Below, piece after piece: positions 12,855-25,613 of a stretch of 64,000 nt of DNA (positions within the stretch are counted from its first letter, which is position 1; each line of letters starts with the position of its first letter). Source of the stretch: Thuidium tamariscinum. Taxonomy: Eukaryota > Streptophyta > Bryopsida > Hypnales > Thuidiaceae. Location: contig OX344749.2 in the NCBI GenBank assembly GCA_947034885.2, positions 32,421,182-32,485,181 on the forward strand. Direction: 5' to 3'. The translations under genes and the position numbers were made by a program. The notes under the pieces were generated by a model that was not told the DNA's origin, did no database searches, and worked only from the letters and a program-made list of their open reading frames with translations.

Positions 12855-14840
12855 ATGGCGAGTTCCTCCAATCCGAAACGGGCGGTAGTGATTGCCAAGG
12901 CGATTTTGCCACTCATCTCTTCCGATCCGCAGCATCGGAAGGAGTTAGAGGATGATTTAGTCTTCCTAGGGTGTCACGGGTTGATCAAGCGCCCGTGGAG
13001 TGTGAAGAGTGACGAGATGGTGCAAGAAATCCTCTCGGGAGTTCCGAATCAGTACCAACTCACAGTGAGGGGTAGACCGAGTGCTTGGTCGCCGGATATT
13101 TGGGCGGATGTATACGGGTTTGATAAAACCGGATTAGGTATGGCTCCCCGAACGGACAAGTTTGGTGTTAACAAGTTCCGGAATCCGCCCCACCCTGAGG
13201 ATGGATATTCAGTTCCGGATTGCACGAACGACCGGCACAGACGGATGTTGGAATTCTTGATTTCCATCCTCTACCCGGAAAAGCCTACCCGTGTCACGAT
13301 GACGGTAGCAAACACCATCTTTGGGTGTTTTGAGAAGCGGATAGTCAACTGGAGCCTAGTCCTCCAGTATGTAGTTAATCGGCTAGCCGATCATGTGGGA
13401 CGGGAGAAGACCAGCACCATCAGCGCGTACCTATTCTACCTGTACCACCACAATGATGTACTGAGTGGCCCGGAAATCCTCCGCTATGAGACGGGAGTTT
13501 AGATCCTCAAGTACGGCTTGACGGATGAGGTGGAGAAGGAGCCGGAGGACCCAGAGGACAAGCGGATGGACGAAGACCTCGAAGAGCAGAAGCCGGCCAG
13601 CCAGCCGGAACGGAAGAAATCTACGACGCCGGATAAGACGGGACATCCAGACCCGGATCCACCCGGATCCACCCTAGGGAAGAAGAAGCGGAACCACTTC
13701 GACACCATCATCCGACACGCCATGATGGCACACACGGATAGCAACAACTGCGAGGCGATACTCGAGCAGATCGTCACCAAGCTAGGCATAGTGAAGATCG
13801 AGGATATTCCGGAAATCCTCGATCGTCTTCCGACTCAAGAGGTGTTGCGGAAGAAGGACGAGGAGATCCGGAAGTAGGAGGACGAAGCCCGGATCCAGAC
13901 GGATCGGACCCGGCAAGCGGAAGATCTGACCCGGATAGCTGAAGAAGGACGGCGGAAGGCGGAAGAGGAACGGAATAGGCTCCGTAATACGGTGACGTAT
14001 CTGGAGAGTGATCTTAGTGTCGCCAACGGGAAGATCGGCGAGGCCACTACCTTGGTTCAGAACCTGCAAGAGTTGGTGGCCCAGCCGGCGGAAACAATGA
14101 TGAGGGCCAAACTATTTTCCGCCTGGCTGATGACGGAGGGGCACGTCACCGGATCGAAAGTCTTCACCATCTTGGTGGATTACCAGGCCAAGATGGAAGG
14201 GGTACTGAAGGAGATGAGGGCCTTCATTGGGGCTCTCAATCCGGAATTGGGGGAAGGCCTATCGAGCTTGCTCAACCAGCAGGTTTATACGGACTTCAGC
14301 CCCGGAGCGCAAGGACGGATGTCGACGGATCGGAAGCTACTCGGAAACTCGCCGGTCGTGAAGAACCTCGGCGAGCTCGGATCGGATCCGAATGCGGCCG
14401 GACCGTCCAACACACCTACGGAACCGCAAGAGAAGAGGGCATCACCACGGATCGACTTGGAGATCCGGATGAAGGCCCTAGCGAATCCGGCCAGGGAGAA
14501 TCCGGAGAAGTTCGCCCACATGAACGAGCCAGATAGGATTCCGGGCAAGGATCCGCGCAGCAAGACATTCATCTTGGATGACTCGGACAGGGAAGACAAT
14601 CCGCCCTTCATCATCCGTGATGAAGCTAGGGAGCAGGGCGGATTCCAAGAACTGGAGCGGTCGGAAAGCTCCAAGGCGGATTCGAATGAGACCTCGACGG
14701 AAGACAGCGGAACGCCACCGGTTCCGATTCAGAAGAGGCAAACCCGATCCGCCACCAAGAAGGCTCCCCCTCCCAAGGCAGTGACGCGGAGGAGTTCGGT
14801 TCCGCCCGCGAGTACTACATCGAAGCGGGCACGTAAGTAG
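12855..14840 (+). CDS. Unknown coiled-coil protein, probably TE-encoded; two in-frame TAGs
   Basis: A single frame runs 661 codons from ATG 12855 to TAG 14838-14840, interrupted only by TAG at 13500-13502 and 13875-13877. There is no frameshift. The N-terminal third is globular (RPWSVKSDEMVQEIL, GRPSAWSPDIWADVYGF, NWSLVLQYVVNRLADH) and reminiscent of plant-transposon accessory or Gag-like proteins, though I cannot assign a family. The middle is charged and coiled-coil forming (KKDEEIRK, TAG, EDEARIQTDR), where glutamine would suit the TAG. The last about 150 residues are disordered, with acidic clusters, and end in a basic, NLS-like tail (SKRARK). A TATA box lies upstream and the flanks share its unusual GGATCC density. 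No integrase, RT or transposase is adjacent. Confidence 0.6.
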
Positions 14841-15900
14841 GATAGAGTTGAGTAGTTAGGTAGGATTTTGAGATTTTGGGATGGAAGTTTCCTGGACAGG
14901 TTTCCCGGATGTGGGCCCCGATCCGGAACTTTAGGAACAACTGGCCGGACCTTTCCGGATAATCCGGTTGGGCTCCAATTGGTTGTTTCGGATTTTCTTT
15001 TGCCTTGTTGGCATTCCGTTTCTGTTTTTAGGCTTTGACTTTCGTTTTGTTTTGAGCTTTTAAGGGGCAGGCAAGTTAGTTGGCCTGTCATTCCCTCCTA
15101 GTGCATATTCCATTGTATTTCATTCCCTTCTTTAATCTGAGCCGGCGGATGAACATTCTAGCTCTGACTTGTGTTTGAGTCTCTCTTGGTGTGTTTGTTG
15201 GAGTGTTGAGAGGCAAGAAGGACGGGTGAGGAGGAATCCGGATACTTAGGCGACTGAGATCTGAACTGAGTGACCAGTTTCTTAGAACTTGGGTTTAGAG
15301 TTGTGCGTTTGTGCGTGGAGCCTTTAATTCGCCGGAACGGTGATCCGGTGTGAGTGTGAAGGAGGTTCCGGAACCACGGGGGTGGATCCGTGCGGAGCTA
15401 AGCAGCCGCCAGGAGGAAAGTTTTTGTCCACCGGAAGGTCTGCCAACCACTAAGTCGATCCGCCGATCTACGGAAGTACGTCCTTTTGGGCTTTGACGTC
15501 TTTGGATCTGTCGTTGTAGTAAGGGCAAGTGAAGTAGTCCTGAGTGACCTGCTAACCGGATTGGCCCAGAGCTATCCGGAAAGTTGTGAGGATCCGGATC
15601 CGCCTCTAAATGCGACATCGGATATATTTGGGTGTCTTTGTGTGTTTTGTTTGAGAGGAGAGAGTGTGAGCCTGTGAGGTTTACGAGTGGTAAGTCCCTA
15701 CCCCTCTAAAGATCAAGAGAGGAATCCCTGAGGATAAAACAAGGGTATCTAAAACCGATTATTGAGTGACGGAACCGGATTCCGGATTGAAACGGATCCG
15801 GAAAGAGGTGACGGATCCAAAGCGGATCCGGACACAAGGTTGTGTTCCAGAAGAAAGTAATAACTTGGGGGTTTTGGGGGTGAAAAGCCTAGAAACCGGA

Positions 15901-17877
15901 AAACGCAACTATTAGTAACGTCTGGAATCTCCTAGGACGATATTTCGTGTCATATTATCACGTTTGGGTGTGATAAAGGTGCTTTCTACTAGACTGCGTG
16001 TACAACAGTTGTGCTTCAACTGAGGTAAACCTGTCATTACTAGGGAGTGGTACATTTCCAAGAATGAAGATGGCAAACAGATGTGGCGAAGCAGGTACAA
16101 GAGTATTGAAGAGAAGAATATCTTGGAAGAAAAGCTGGAAGCGAATATGGAGTGAACTTCTGAATTGAACGTTGAATTTGAACTGTGTGTAGATCGTGTT
16201 CGACAACACTTGCAAGTTATTGAACATCTCCAAAAGGACGGAGGGGAGAAGGTGGTGCGGATGCAGAAGTGCGTCGTGACTATTGAAAAGCAGTGACATA
16301 GACGTTTATAATTTCTCTGACATCTTAAATTACCGTAATTTTTTCATGTGAAGTGTTCTTACGGAATTGGATTCCGGCAGAGGACCGCCGGAATTAGTCT
16401 ATAGCGGTCCATTCTCTGTACATGTGTTCTTTTTTTTTAGCGTCAAATTGCTTGTGGGTCTGAAGGCAAGTCCGTCACATTTCAGTTCTTCATTTTCTTG
16501 TCTGCAATTGCTCACATGTTTGAGAGGTAGATGAGATCCCATTTCAGCTGTGGTCGTCACATTCTGTATAAAGAAATGCATGTACTTCTGCTTCATCCGT
16601 ACTTGGCAAGTGCGTAATGGAAAACAAAGTTATTTAGCAGGCACAACGGAAATTTCATGAAGGAAGATGAGTTTCGTATGATAATGAGCATTAAGTATTT
16701 GATTGCTTGTCACGTATGCAATGAAACACGTATTTCATTCATGTTTTACGCATGGGATTGACCTAAGTGAAAAAGTTAATTCACATGTATGCACAGGAGG
16801 AGCGCACACGATGAAAATTTGTAGAGTAGTCCATGTGATTTCAGGAATGCATGTCCCCAATGTGCAGTAGTACGTGGAAGCGCATGTGAGAAACATGTTT
16901 GCATGATGAACCGTCTTATGCGTGATTGAGTGCACCCTAAACAACATCTTCAATTGAATGAATGAATGAGAACGTATATATGTACAACGAATGCGTGGTG
17001 CACATGAATGATTGAATTTCAGATGTATGATTGTGTGCTCACTTTGTGAAATGTGCGCGCATGTATAAATGACTAAATCTGCGCACGAGTCAATATGTCT
17101 CACGGAATTCACGTGTCACATAAATTAAAAAAGCATGTACGTATAAAAAATAAAAAATGTTGAATTGAATTTCAGTGGACATGGTATTATGAAAGTGTAC
17201 AAATTAGGAAGGAAATATGAAATGTATGTAATGAAGTACGTCTTTATTATATATAATGATGTATGTATTGAACGTATGCATTCGATGGACAAATGTAGGT
17301 ATGAATTGAAAGCACATACGTACAGTGCGCATGTACTGAAGAGGAATTGCATATGTATATATGTATGCCTGAAGTCAATGAAGAAACATGTAAGTATGAA
17401 AGTAATTAATTTTTTGATGAACCAACATTGCAAGCACTGCATGCAAGTAGACATATATGTACACAGTCAATTAGAATCCTAATTAAGAAAATATATGAAA
17501 GCCCTGAAAGTAGTAATGACTAAATCAAACTAGCTACGTACGTACGTGCATATGTATGTGAATGACTGTATTCATATGAATGATATGATGAAGCTGTGCA
17601 TGCATGTCAATGTGCTAATTTCAGTGTAGACGAAAAAAGTGGAAACAAGTGTTATGAACTATAGTGTACTAATTAAATAATTAATTAATGAAACCCACGT
17701 GCACACATATATGGGTATATATGTGGGTATGCGTAATCTAAAGAAAGCAATGTACGTCGGTACGTACATGTAGAATAGGAAAAACGACAATGCAAAAATC
17801 ATGTGACAACTGCCCAGATTTGAGAAAATAATGTGCGCATCGTAGATGGCAAAATGCTGAAAAAAAGGTGGAAAAAA
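15901..17877. other. Non-coding, partly simple-sequence DNA
   Basis: No gene seen. From about 16,900 to 17,800 the sequence is dominated by loosely repeated ATGTATG, ATATGTAT and ACGTACGTACG words, typical of degenerate microsatellite DNA. Frames that cross it are low complexity. Confidence 0.5.
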
Positions 17878-17930
17878 AAACCGTAATCATTTTTCACTAC
17901 GGTTTTTTTCGACCATGTTTTGTTATAGTG
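17878..17930. mobile_element. Right end of a CACTA MITE (333-bp family), remnant
   Basis: The last 31 bases match the terminal arm of the elements at 28062 and 31547 (TTTTTTTCGACCATG followed by TTTTGTTATAGTG, ending at 17930). The left part is decayed and no partner terminus was found. Confidence 0.6.
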
Positions 17931-18059
17931 CTAGTACATCTGTATTCAACAAAACAATAGCCAGTACTCAGGAAGATGTAGTGCAAACTGAGTAATCAGA
18001 TGAAACTTACGCATACAAATCCTACATAACTGAGGCATTTGTAAACACGTATTGATGGG

Positions 18060-21000
18060 TGTGAGCGCTCCTAACTCCACCCTCGAGCTAAGAGTTTTTT
18101 ACACGGGTCCTGTGTCTAATTGAGTTTTTTTTCTAATTGGGTGAAAAAGAAAGCCTTCCAAGCAATGAACTCTTTTAGTCACGTCTTTTGAGTGTTTCTA
18201 ATCTAATTTCGTGGTTATAATTCTTTCTATTCTATTCTAAAATTCAACCCAACGAGGCCCTATTCTATTCTATTCTATCAAATGATGTTACCTAAACCTA
18301 ATTCCAGGCATTTGGTAAAAAGAAACTTAACAATAAAACGATGAGAATGAAAATCAAATGTGAGCGGTTTACCTCCTCTGCGTAAATCTCCATGGTCCCG
18401 TTGTCAAACATCATCATGTGTAAATATTCCCCCGCGACCTCGCCATCGAAATCACCCCGACTCTCCATCTAATCCATAATAATTCTCACGTTGTTGGTCA
18501 ATTAATTCTGTCCTGTTTTAAAAGAAACTAAATGTTATGTAGGGTTAATTTAATTGCGTAATTATTTTAATTCCTACATTCCCGGTAATTAGGAACTACT
18601 ACAATTAAATTAGTCTACCTAGTTGATAAGGTTATCAGTGAAAATCTAATGGTTCAAAGTTTGTTGGTTTTAGTTTTTAATTTAATCCTAAATTGATATT
18701 ATAATATTCCAACGAATTCTAATTGAATTAGATTAATTTGGATGGGAAATTTCCTTTCAAATCTTTTCAAATCCAATTAATTTTGAAATTGTTTCAATTC
18801 CAACGAAATTGGTTGTCAATTTGTTTGTTTTGTTTTGGCTTATTAGAATATTTTAATCAAAAAACTATCATCAAATCTTTTCAAATCTAATTGATTTTAA
18901 ATTTGCGTTAATTTGAAAAGAAATTAGTTGTCAATTTGTTTGTTTTGTTTTGGCTTATTAGGCCTAATAAAACAAAACCCAACAAAATCCAAACCTTCTA
19001 AGAATCTAATTAATGACTAACGACCAAAGAATGTAGAAGATTCTAAAGACCAAGAACCAATTCAATAGTAAGATTCTTTAGAAAATAGTTTTTAATTGCC
19101 AAAGGTCACGGCTTAGAGAATAAAGAACCTTATTCAATAGTGAGATTCTTTGAATATTGGTTTTTTAATCTTAATTCCTTCACGTGTGTATATTCCGTGG
19201 TCTTAATTCTCCTAATTCCTTCCTTCCTTCTTCATTTAGTTTCAAGATGTTTTGCAATTTTAGTGAAGAAGGTGACGGCTATGGAGTTTTGAGATGATAG
19301 GAATCGAAGCAATATTCCTTGTTGTTGCAATTGTTAAGTTTTTGGTGAAGATTTAAATTTGGGAGTTGTAAGTTTCTTTAGCAACTCTTATTTATTTTGA
19401 CCAAAAACTAAATGATTGCAATGGCAAATTTTTGTGAGGATACACTTACTTGGAAAAAGTTGATTAGGTGGTTTGTGAATGTTGTCTATATGTGAGAATG
19501 TGTGTTTAGTTCATGAGAGCTCCCAGCCCTTGGACTCCCCCCGTTCTGGCTCCCCGCCCCAGCGCCGCTCTGGTTCAGCCAATCTCCCCGCCCTAAGTGC
19601 CGCTCTGGTCAGCCAATACCTCGCCCCGGTGCCACGTGGCAGTCCCGGGTGGTCAGACCCCCGGCCGGGCCCCGTCAGCACCTGCCACGTGGCGGGGCGC
19701 GATTGGTCGGGCGGGGGGGCTCCGACTGCTCCTTACTGGCCTCCTTGCGAGCTCCGACTGCTCCTTTACTGGCCAACCTCGGGCTCCTTTGGCTGGTCCT
19801 TCTGGCCTTGGTTTTTGGATTAAAAGGAACAATTTTTAGCACTTGGTACCACGAACTCTACTGCATTTTGGCCATGTCCCAACATTGGTGTAGTGCTAAT
19901 GAAAGGATTCGTTGAACTTGGGTATCTCAACCAATGTGAGAGGGTTTAATTTCAACGTACTCTTGTATTTTAACACGATGCTAAAGAATTAGGTGGCCTT
20001 GGCTTTTGTCTTTGGTAAACTTGTTTGAAGGAAGTTCAAAGCTTCGCCGTCTTGAATTTTGTCAATAGTATTTTAAAGATTTTATTCACAAAAGGAGGTA
20101 CACATGACAGTGTTTGAACCTAACTTTCACTTTAAATGCTCAAAATGTCTTAGTATTTCAAGATTTCGCCACCAAAGGAGGTACACATGACAGTGTTTGA
20201 ACCGAACTTTGGTACTTAATACTTGAAATTTCCACGGAATGGATGTAGCGAAGATTAAGGCTTAGCCTTTCACAATAGAGAAAACATGAATCAATTGAAG
20301 GGCCCTAACCTTCAAGGTTGTAACAACAAAAATTAAACAAAAACTTGGCCAAGAAATTTTGGTCCAAGTGGTGCTCCAACCACGTTGGTAGCACGGAAGC
20401 GGAACAAAGTGTCGGTGTGAGAAATAAGGGTACTGGCAACCTCGAGGGGGGCCCTTATATACCCGTGGTCGGGCCCCTCTCGATAATTGCTAGTGAAAAC
20501 ACTTTGTTACTTCCTACCCTAAACTACCCTAATGTAATTCCAAAATATTAGTTGTTTAATGGTGAAAATTTCTAAAAACATCCCCATTTGGTCAAAGAAA
20601 TCTTGGCCAAATCAAATCCAAGATCTTAACCCAAAATATTTTGGAATTAACCCTAATTTACGTAGATATTTTGCAAATTAACCAAAAGTTATTTCGAAAA
20701 TTGTCTTTCTTTAGCCCAAAGATGGCTTTTTACGCAAGAAAGAGATCTTGACCAAATCCAATCTTTGATTTTCCAAGAGATATTTCCAAACTCACTTCTA
20801 ATTAACCGCAATTAACGATTAAAAAGTCAAACTAAGAGCTGACCCTCTCTATCTTTTAGGGAACAACTCGAAACGGAAAACCGTCTGCGCCATTGTCTTC
20901 AGAAGACCCCAATTAGCCTAAGGAACCCCATACCCCTCACTCCTAGGCCATTTGCGCGCCCAAATTGGAATTACGGTAACTCCAATTAAAAGTCAAAACT

Positions 21001-22024
21001 CTAACTTTTAGGATTTGCGCATTTTGATGAATCTGTCAGGCCAGGGTTGTTAGGAATGTCCGTGAGAGTAAGGAATGACTCCTTATTTGCGACAATCGGA
21101 CATCATTCGCTCCTGATACGCCGGTCAACCCGCCGCCAACTTGTAACTTCCAGTGAAATTCGATGTCGATGCCGGTTCTGGTAGTTGGGAATGTCGGAAT
21201 GTCTTCAAACTTGACTGGGCGCTTATTAAGCACACAAAAACCTATCCTAATTTTTAGTGAGATTTTACCGCATCATAAGTAATTTCTATGATTTTACGAA
21301 CATTTCTATGTGCGGTTGACTTCCCATGGAGTCAATGTGGAATTTCGGAAAAATCCGAAGTAAATTGTGTAACATCTAGGGCACTCCTAGATTCTTGGTG
21401 TAAGTCCCACGCAACCTTGCACCTTTCTAATTTTAGCAATTTGGAATTACTTTGTCCAACTGGACAATTTAATTCCCGATGCCCGGGAATCTTGGACAAT
21501 TGTTTGATTCTTGTTCGCTCTTGGCATGCTCCTACCCTTGGAACACCTCTCTGTAGTCTTCAATCTCCAATCCTCCATCTTTTGTCATGTGAAATTCGAA
21601 TTCTCCAAATCCATTGTAGTGGTTTACCCTTTAAATCCAACTTATTCCAAAATTGAACTTAATCCCTGGTAACTCTTCTAGGCTCGTAGTAGACTCTTTT
21701 AACTTATTCAGTATGTCGTGTGCATCCTTAAAAGGTTGACTTTGCACAGACATTCGCTAAGACTGACTAACTCTCTATTCCTTATTTCTCTCGGAATTAC
21801 TACATCTTTACATAAACTTGCTTTGGAGACTTAGAATGATTCAAATTCCTAGGATTAGGAATTTTCCACCTTCTAAGTTGGTTTTCTACCATTTTGGCAT
21901 AGATTGACACCAAAACTCCCTCAACACTCTTTTTATGTCTTTTTCTTGAATATTTTGACTAATTTTCGATATTTAATCGTGAAAAATGGACCCAGAGTCC
22001 TGAGTGCCATCTCGAGGGCTCACA
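18060..22024 (+). mobile_element. 3,965-bp LTR-like element (solo LTR?) inside TNP2
   Basis: It starts TGTGAGC and ends GCTCACA, with a perfect 5-bp target duplication ATGGG at 18055-18059 and 22025-22029. TG...CA ends, 5-bp duplication and no transposase suggest a solo LTR of a retrotransposon with very long LTRs. An internal TATA motif (20455) lies in a hairpin also kept in the copy at 42429. Inside are a tandem duplication near 18760-18960, a GC-rich patch at 19520-19810, and two copies of a 30-odd base motif containing GGAGGTACACATGACAG (about 20093 and 20176). The longest frame (19479-19823) is composition-driven. Orientation is assigned by the TATA motif only. Confidence 0.75.
20455..20461 (+). 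promoter_or_regulatory. TATA-like motif in the LTR-like element
   Basis: TTATATA sits in the loop of an imperfect hairpin (AACCTCGAGGGGGGCCC on the left, GGGCCCCTCTCGATAATT on the right). The same hairpin and motif are preserved in the second copy at 45339-45345, suggesting a retained core promoter. Confidence 0.45.
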
Positions 22025-22500
22025 ATGGGCAACGTCTCGGAGCTCAGGGGTCATAACATATGGCTTTCCAGCACCTTGGAGGACCTCTTCCGCTTCACCA
22101 TATTCTTTGTCTTCGTCCCACACTCGTCGTTGTGTGGCTTCAAATTTATGGAGGTGCTGAGTAATGAAGCCTATGCACTCGTCCTTGAGGTAACCCTCAG
22201 CCATGCAAGCCTCTGGACGTGCCAAATTGCGCACGTAATTTTTTAATACCTTCATGTATCTTTCGATGGGGTACATCCACCTTGCACTCACAGGTCCACA
22301 GAAGTCTAACTCTTTGGCAAGGTGACAGAGAAGGTGAGTCATGATGTCAAAAGTTGAAGGCGGGAATTCTATCTCCAACAAGGCCAAGCTTTCCGCAACA
22401 TCCGCTTCTAGTGATGGAAAGTCCATAGGGTTGTAAACCTTTGTGCACAAGCGTCGGAATACCTTGCACATGCGCATGACAGCCAAACGTGGGCTGGGCT

Positions 22501-23131
22501 GTAGGGTAGATGCATACTACGCTGTACCAATATGGACTGTCACAGTCCTTAATCCAGTAGGATGTTTTGGAATTCCTATAATTTCAAATAGAAACAAATT
22601 GTGCAATATAAAAAAGGATTCATTTTCATGTTGTATACTTGATTATCTATGCATTGCAAAAGAAATATTGTACAAATAGTTTATATTCTATTTGTAAAGG
22701 ACTTTTATATGGATTCTTTATATACTGTCACAGTCCACAGCATTCACCATAAAGACTCATTGTTCAATAAAGAATTCAAATATTTTGCAAAAGAAGGAAT
22801 TATATTTAAATAGGGTTATATATGATAAAATGCTTAGGTTTAAAATATGTTGAATTAGACACCTAAATTTGGAGATATGGACTATTATCTATCTAGAATT
22901 GCCATTAAATTTTGGGGATTGATTTGACACATTTAAAGTTAAAATTTTAATATGTTGTCTTCACTAAATGTTCATACAAGTGTTTATCTAGAATGGTATT
23001 TTTTTTCAAATCATTTTCTTATCATCTTCAACAACTTATAGACAATTGAATCCATCCAATGTATAAAATGCCATTAAAAATGGACTAAAATGATGCCAAA
23101 AGTGGCATAGCATAGTATGCATTTGCCCTGC
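22501..23131. mobile_element. About 630-bp non-autonomous element with 23-bp inverted ends
   Basis: The ends 22501-22523 and 23109-23131 are inverted repeats of each other with four transition-type differences; the shared core is ATGCATACTA. The segment interrupts the TNP2 coding sequence between LMQ and PSPRLAVMRM, where the family reads straight through. No clear target duplication beyond a possible 3-bp CTG. No coding capacity. A cryptic intron is a less likely alternative because the left end lacks a GT donor. Confidence 0.7.
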
Positions 23132-23614
23132 ATGAGACCTTTAAGCACTAGCGGCATTACCTGCTGCATTAAGACGTGGTAATCGTGACTCTTGAGCCCG
23201 CCAAAATTCTTCTTCCGAATGCATTTGCCCAAGTTTGATCCATAGCCACTCGGTGTCTTCAGCGGCTCTATGGTTCTTGCAAACTTGTCAAACTCATCAT
23301 TCGTTAGCACATACGACGCTCTAGGCTTGACCATCTTTCCTGGCCTTCGAGGATTAGGAGTCAACCACAGGTGCGGCCGCATATTCTGCCTTTGCAAATC
23401 TCGCCTGACTTTGATAGTGTCTTTCTTCACAGTTATGGTCTTCAGCAAATTCTTGGCCAAGTTCATTTCACAGTGCATTCCGTCGAGTGTGTAATGGATA
23501 AGGAGATGCTATTAGGAAAATAACAACTTAGACGGTCAGAGATCTTGAAGTCCTCATGGAAACACAGAACACATTTCATTAATCTTATGGGCGTTTCCCT
23601 CCAACTTCACAACA

Positions 23615-24245
23615 ATATGCGCAACCGTGTTACACGGACGACACTTAGCAGTCGTCCTACAATTCCTACGATAAAGTGTGACTTGTATATGACTTTCACA
23701 GCACTTCTACAAGACTAGGAGATGACTTTTACATGTGCCTACAACTAGTACATGACTTCTCGGCTTGACACTTGTTCCACTTGTATGGTGTGGGGACAAC
23801 GACTTAGTCTACAACCTAGACCAAAGTGCCAATAGAAAATGGAGTGCTCCAATTTTGTGTACAAGTTTCTTTATCTATATTTCCATGTTGTGTATGTTTC
23901 CTACTTAAGGGTCATTCAAACGCGCTAAACAATCACGACCACCCATTATGCATTCTTCACATAGACCACCTGCAATCTAGTTGGTAACTCGAAAATCCAT
24001 GCACAACACGCAATTACCAATTATGGTTATGCTGAAATTCTGACTTATTGTTGAGGCCTTAATTTCATGTAAGCATCTTCCCTGGTTACTACTTTAGATA
24101 AATGCGTAGTCTGTTACAGTGACAATGCTTAGCAATCGTCCTATAGTCGCGTAGGAAATGCAACATCTACATGATTCTTAAACCACTTCTACAAGACTTG
24201 AATGTTACTTCACTGATCTTATACGACTGGTAAATGACTTAGGCG
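23615..24245. repeat. Diverged direct repeat in the TNP2 intron
   Basis: Two units of roughly 150 bases (about 23615-23770 and 24105-24245) share the order TTACA, ACACTTAGCA-like, TCGTCCTA, CACTTCTACAAGACT and ATGACTT words. They lie in the intron between the two TNP2 exons (23509-24261). The TGACTT words resemble the clusters at other positions in this CACTA region. Confidence 0.5.
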
Positions 24246-24900
24246 TCCACGGAAGGCTCACCATCCAATATGGCAATGTGTGCAGAATGCTCAGGCGCTT
24301 GACTCCATGTACTTTTGAAGGGTCTCCATTCACGCCATCGATGTTGCCATTTTCTTTCTACGCCATGTAGTCCGCTACATGCTGCATCTTCTCCTGAATT
24401 GAAACAAAATGCGGTCGCTGGCGGTTTTCGATTTGACCATTGAAGTGCTATTTCATGGCATCTGATCTATAAGGGTGCTGTGGTAGCAACCAGCGCCTTG
24501 TGCCACCGTAAGTGCACTTCCCAAACTCAACAGAATGCTCTGCACCCAAATCTGCGCTATACCATGGGCAAGCGGCATAACCTTGATGTGCAAATCCTCC
24601 TACTGTTCCATAACCTGGGAAGTCATGAATAGTCCAAAGGAGCATGGCACAAAGTTCAAATGACCTCTGATGCAAGTCCTTCGTAACGTCGTATGCTGGA
24701 ACGCCGGTCCACAATTCCTGTAGCTCGTCCACCAGTGGTGCCAAGTACACATTAAACACCATAGAAGTTACGGACTCCTTGCCGGGAATTAGAAGTGCGA
24801 GTAAAATGAAAAACTTCTTAGTGGTCAGCCATGGGGGGAGATTATAGTTCAACAATAGAAGTGGCCACGTGGACCATGAAGACCAATTCTGCTTGAACGG

Positions 24901-25613
24901 TGTCGTAAGACTTGCGGTCTATCTGGAAAAGCATGGGGCTCCTGGCTGTAGTAGTATTTGTGGAAAGCTAAAGATGGAAAGAATAACTAAAAAGTCTCGT
25001 CTTCACTACTAAACCCAACTATAAACCAACAAAGTAGTTCTCAATTCATCACCTCTTCTTCTAGTCCTATCAGCTACAGCAGTACTTGAACCCACCAAGT
25101 TTGCCCACTGCACCTTCTGGACTAAAAAAAACAGCCTTTTCCTCTCAAAAGAACAACCCTCATAACTCAAAAGAACAAACCCTCATAGCTTAGAAGAACA
25201 AACCCTCACAAGTCAAAAGAACAACCTCCCAACTAAAAAGAACAAACTCTCGCAAAGTACACAAAAGTAACCAAGCCAAAAGATAGTCTCTAGTTCCAAG
25301 TTTTGAGAACCTCCAAAGATACAAACTAAATGAGATAAGAAAAGATGAAACCAAAGATGGAAGCCCAGGCCCTAAATACCCACAGACGGGTTCCAAGGTG
25401 GCAAACCATATGGTTTAAATACCCAAACCTAACTTCCTGACGAGACAACTTCAAGACCTAACCCCCCTGACGAGACTAAATCTTGACTGTCTAACTTCTA
25501 CAAGAAGCTAACCATCTGACCCCGTAAACGGCTAACCCTCTTTTCGGCTTGGAACTATGTTTTAGAGTAGTAAGATGTCTATGTTAATATAGTAGACGGC
25601 CCACATCACGACA
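24901..25613. mobile_element. 713-bp solo-LTR-like insertion in TNP2
   Basis: It begins TGTCGT and ends ACGACA, with 4-bp duplications ACGG at 24897-24900 and 25614-25617. Removing it together with one duplication restores the TNP2 frame exactly at VNP/FKQNW. TG...CA ends and the short duplication suggest a solo LTR. The inner ends also pair weakly beyond the first eight bases, so a small inverted-repeat element remains possible. No coding capacity. Confidence 0.75.

Larger units (their letters stand above)
12371..15900. repeat. GC-rich, GGATCC/TCCGGA-dense segment
   Basis: This block is clearly more GC-rich than its surroundings, and the words GGATCC, CGGATC and TCCGGA recur far more often than chance allows (GGATCC alone more than a dozen times, for example near 12528, 12548, 13656, 14382, 15590, 15797 and 15822). 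They are dense in the non-coding flanks as well as in the reading frame, so codon choice alone does not explain them. The ends were not resolved. I found no LTRs or inverted termini, but a self-contained mobile or transferred unit carrying the gene at 12855 is plausible. Confidence 0.55.

Noticed and set aside
17520-17560. ACGTACGTACG run as a regulatory palindrome
   Set aside because: Part of a wider degenerate microsatellite-like stretch.
19479-19915. Overlapping frames up to 114 codons in the GC-rich patch of the LTR-like element
   Set aside because: All frames are open because of composition (Pro/Arg/Ser/Gly-rich); no motif, and the sister copy does not keep a frame.
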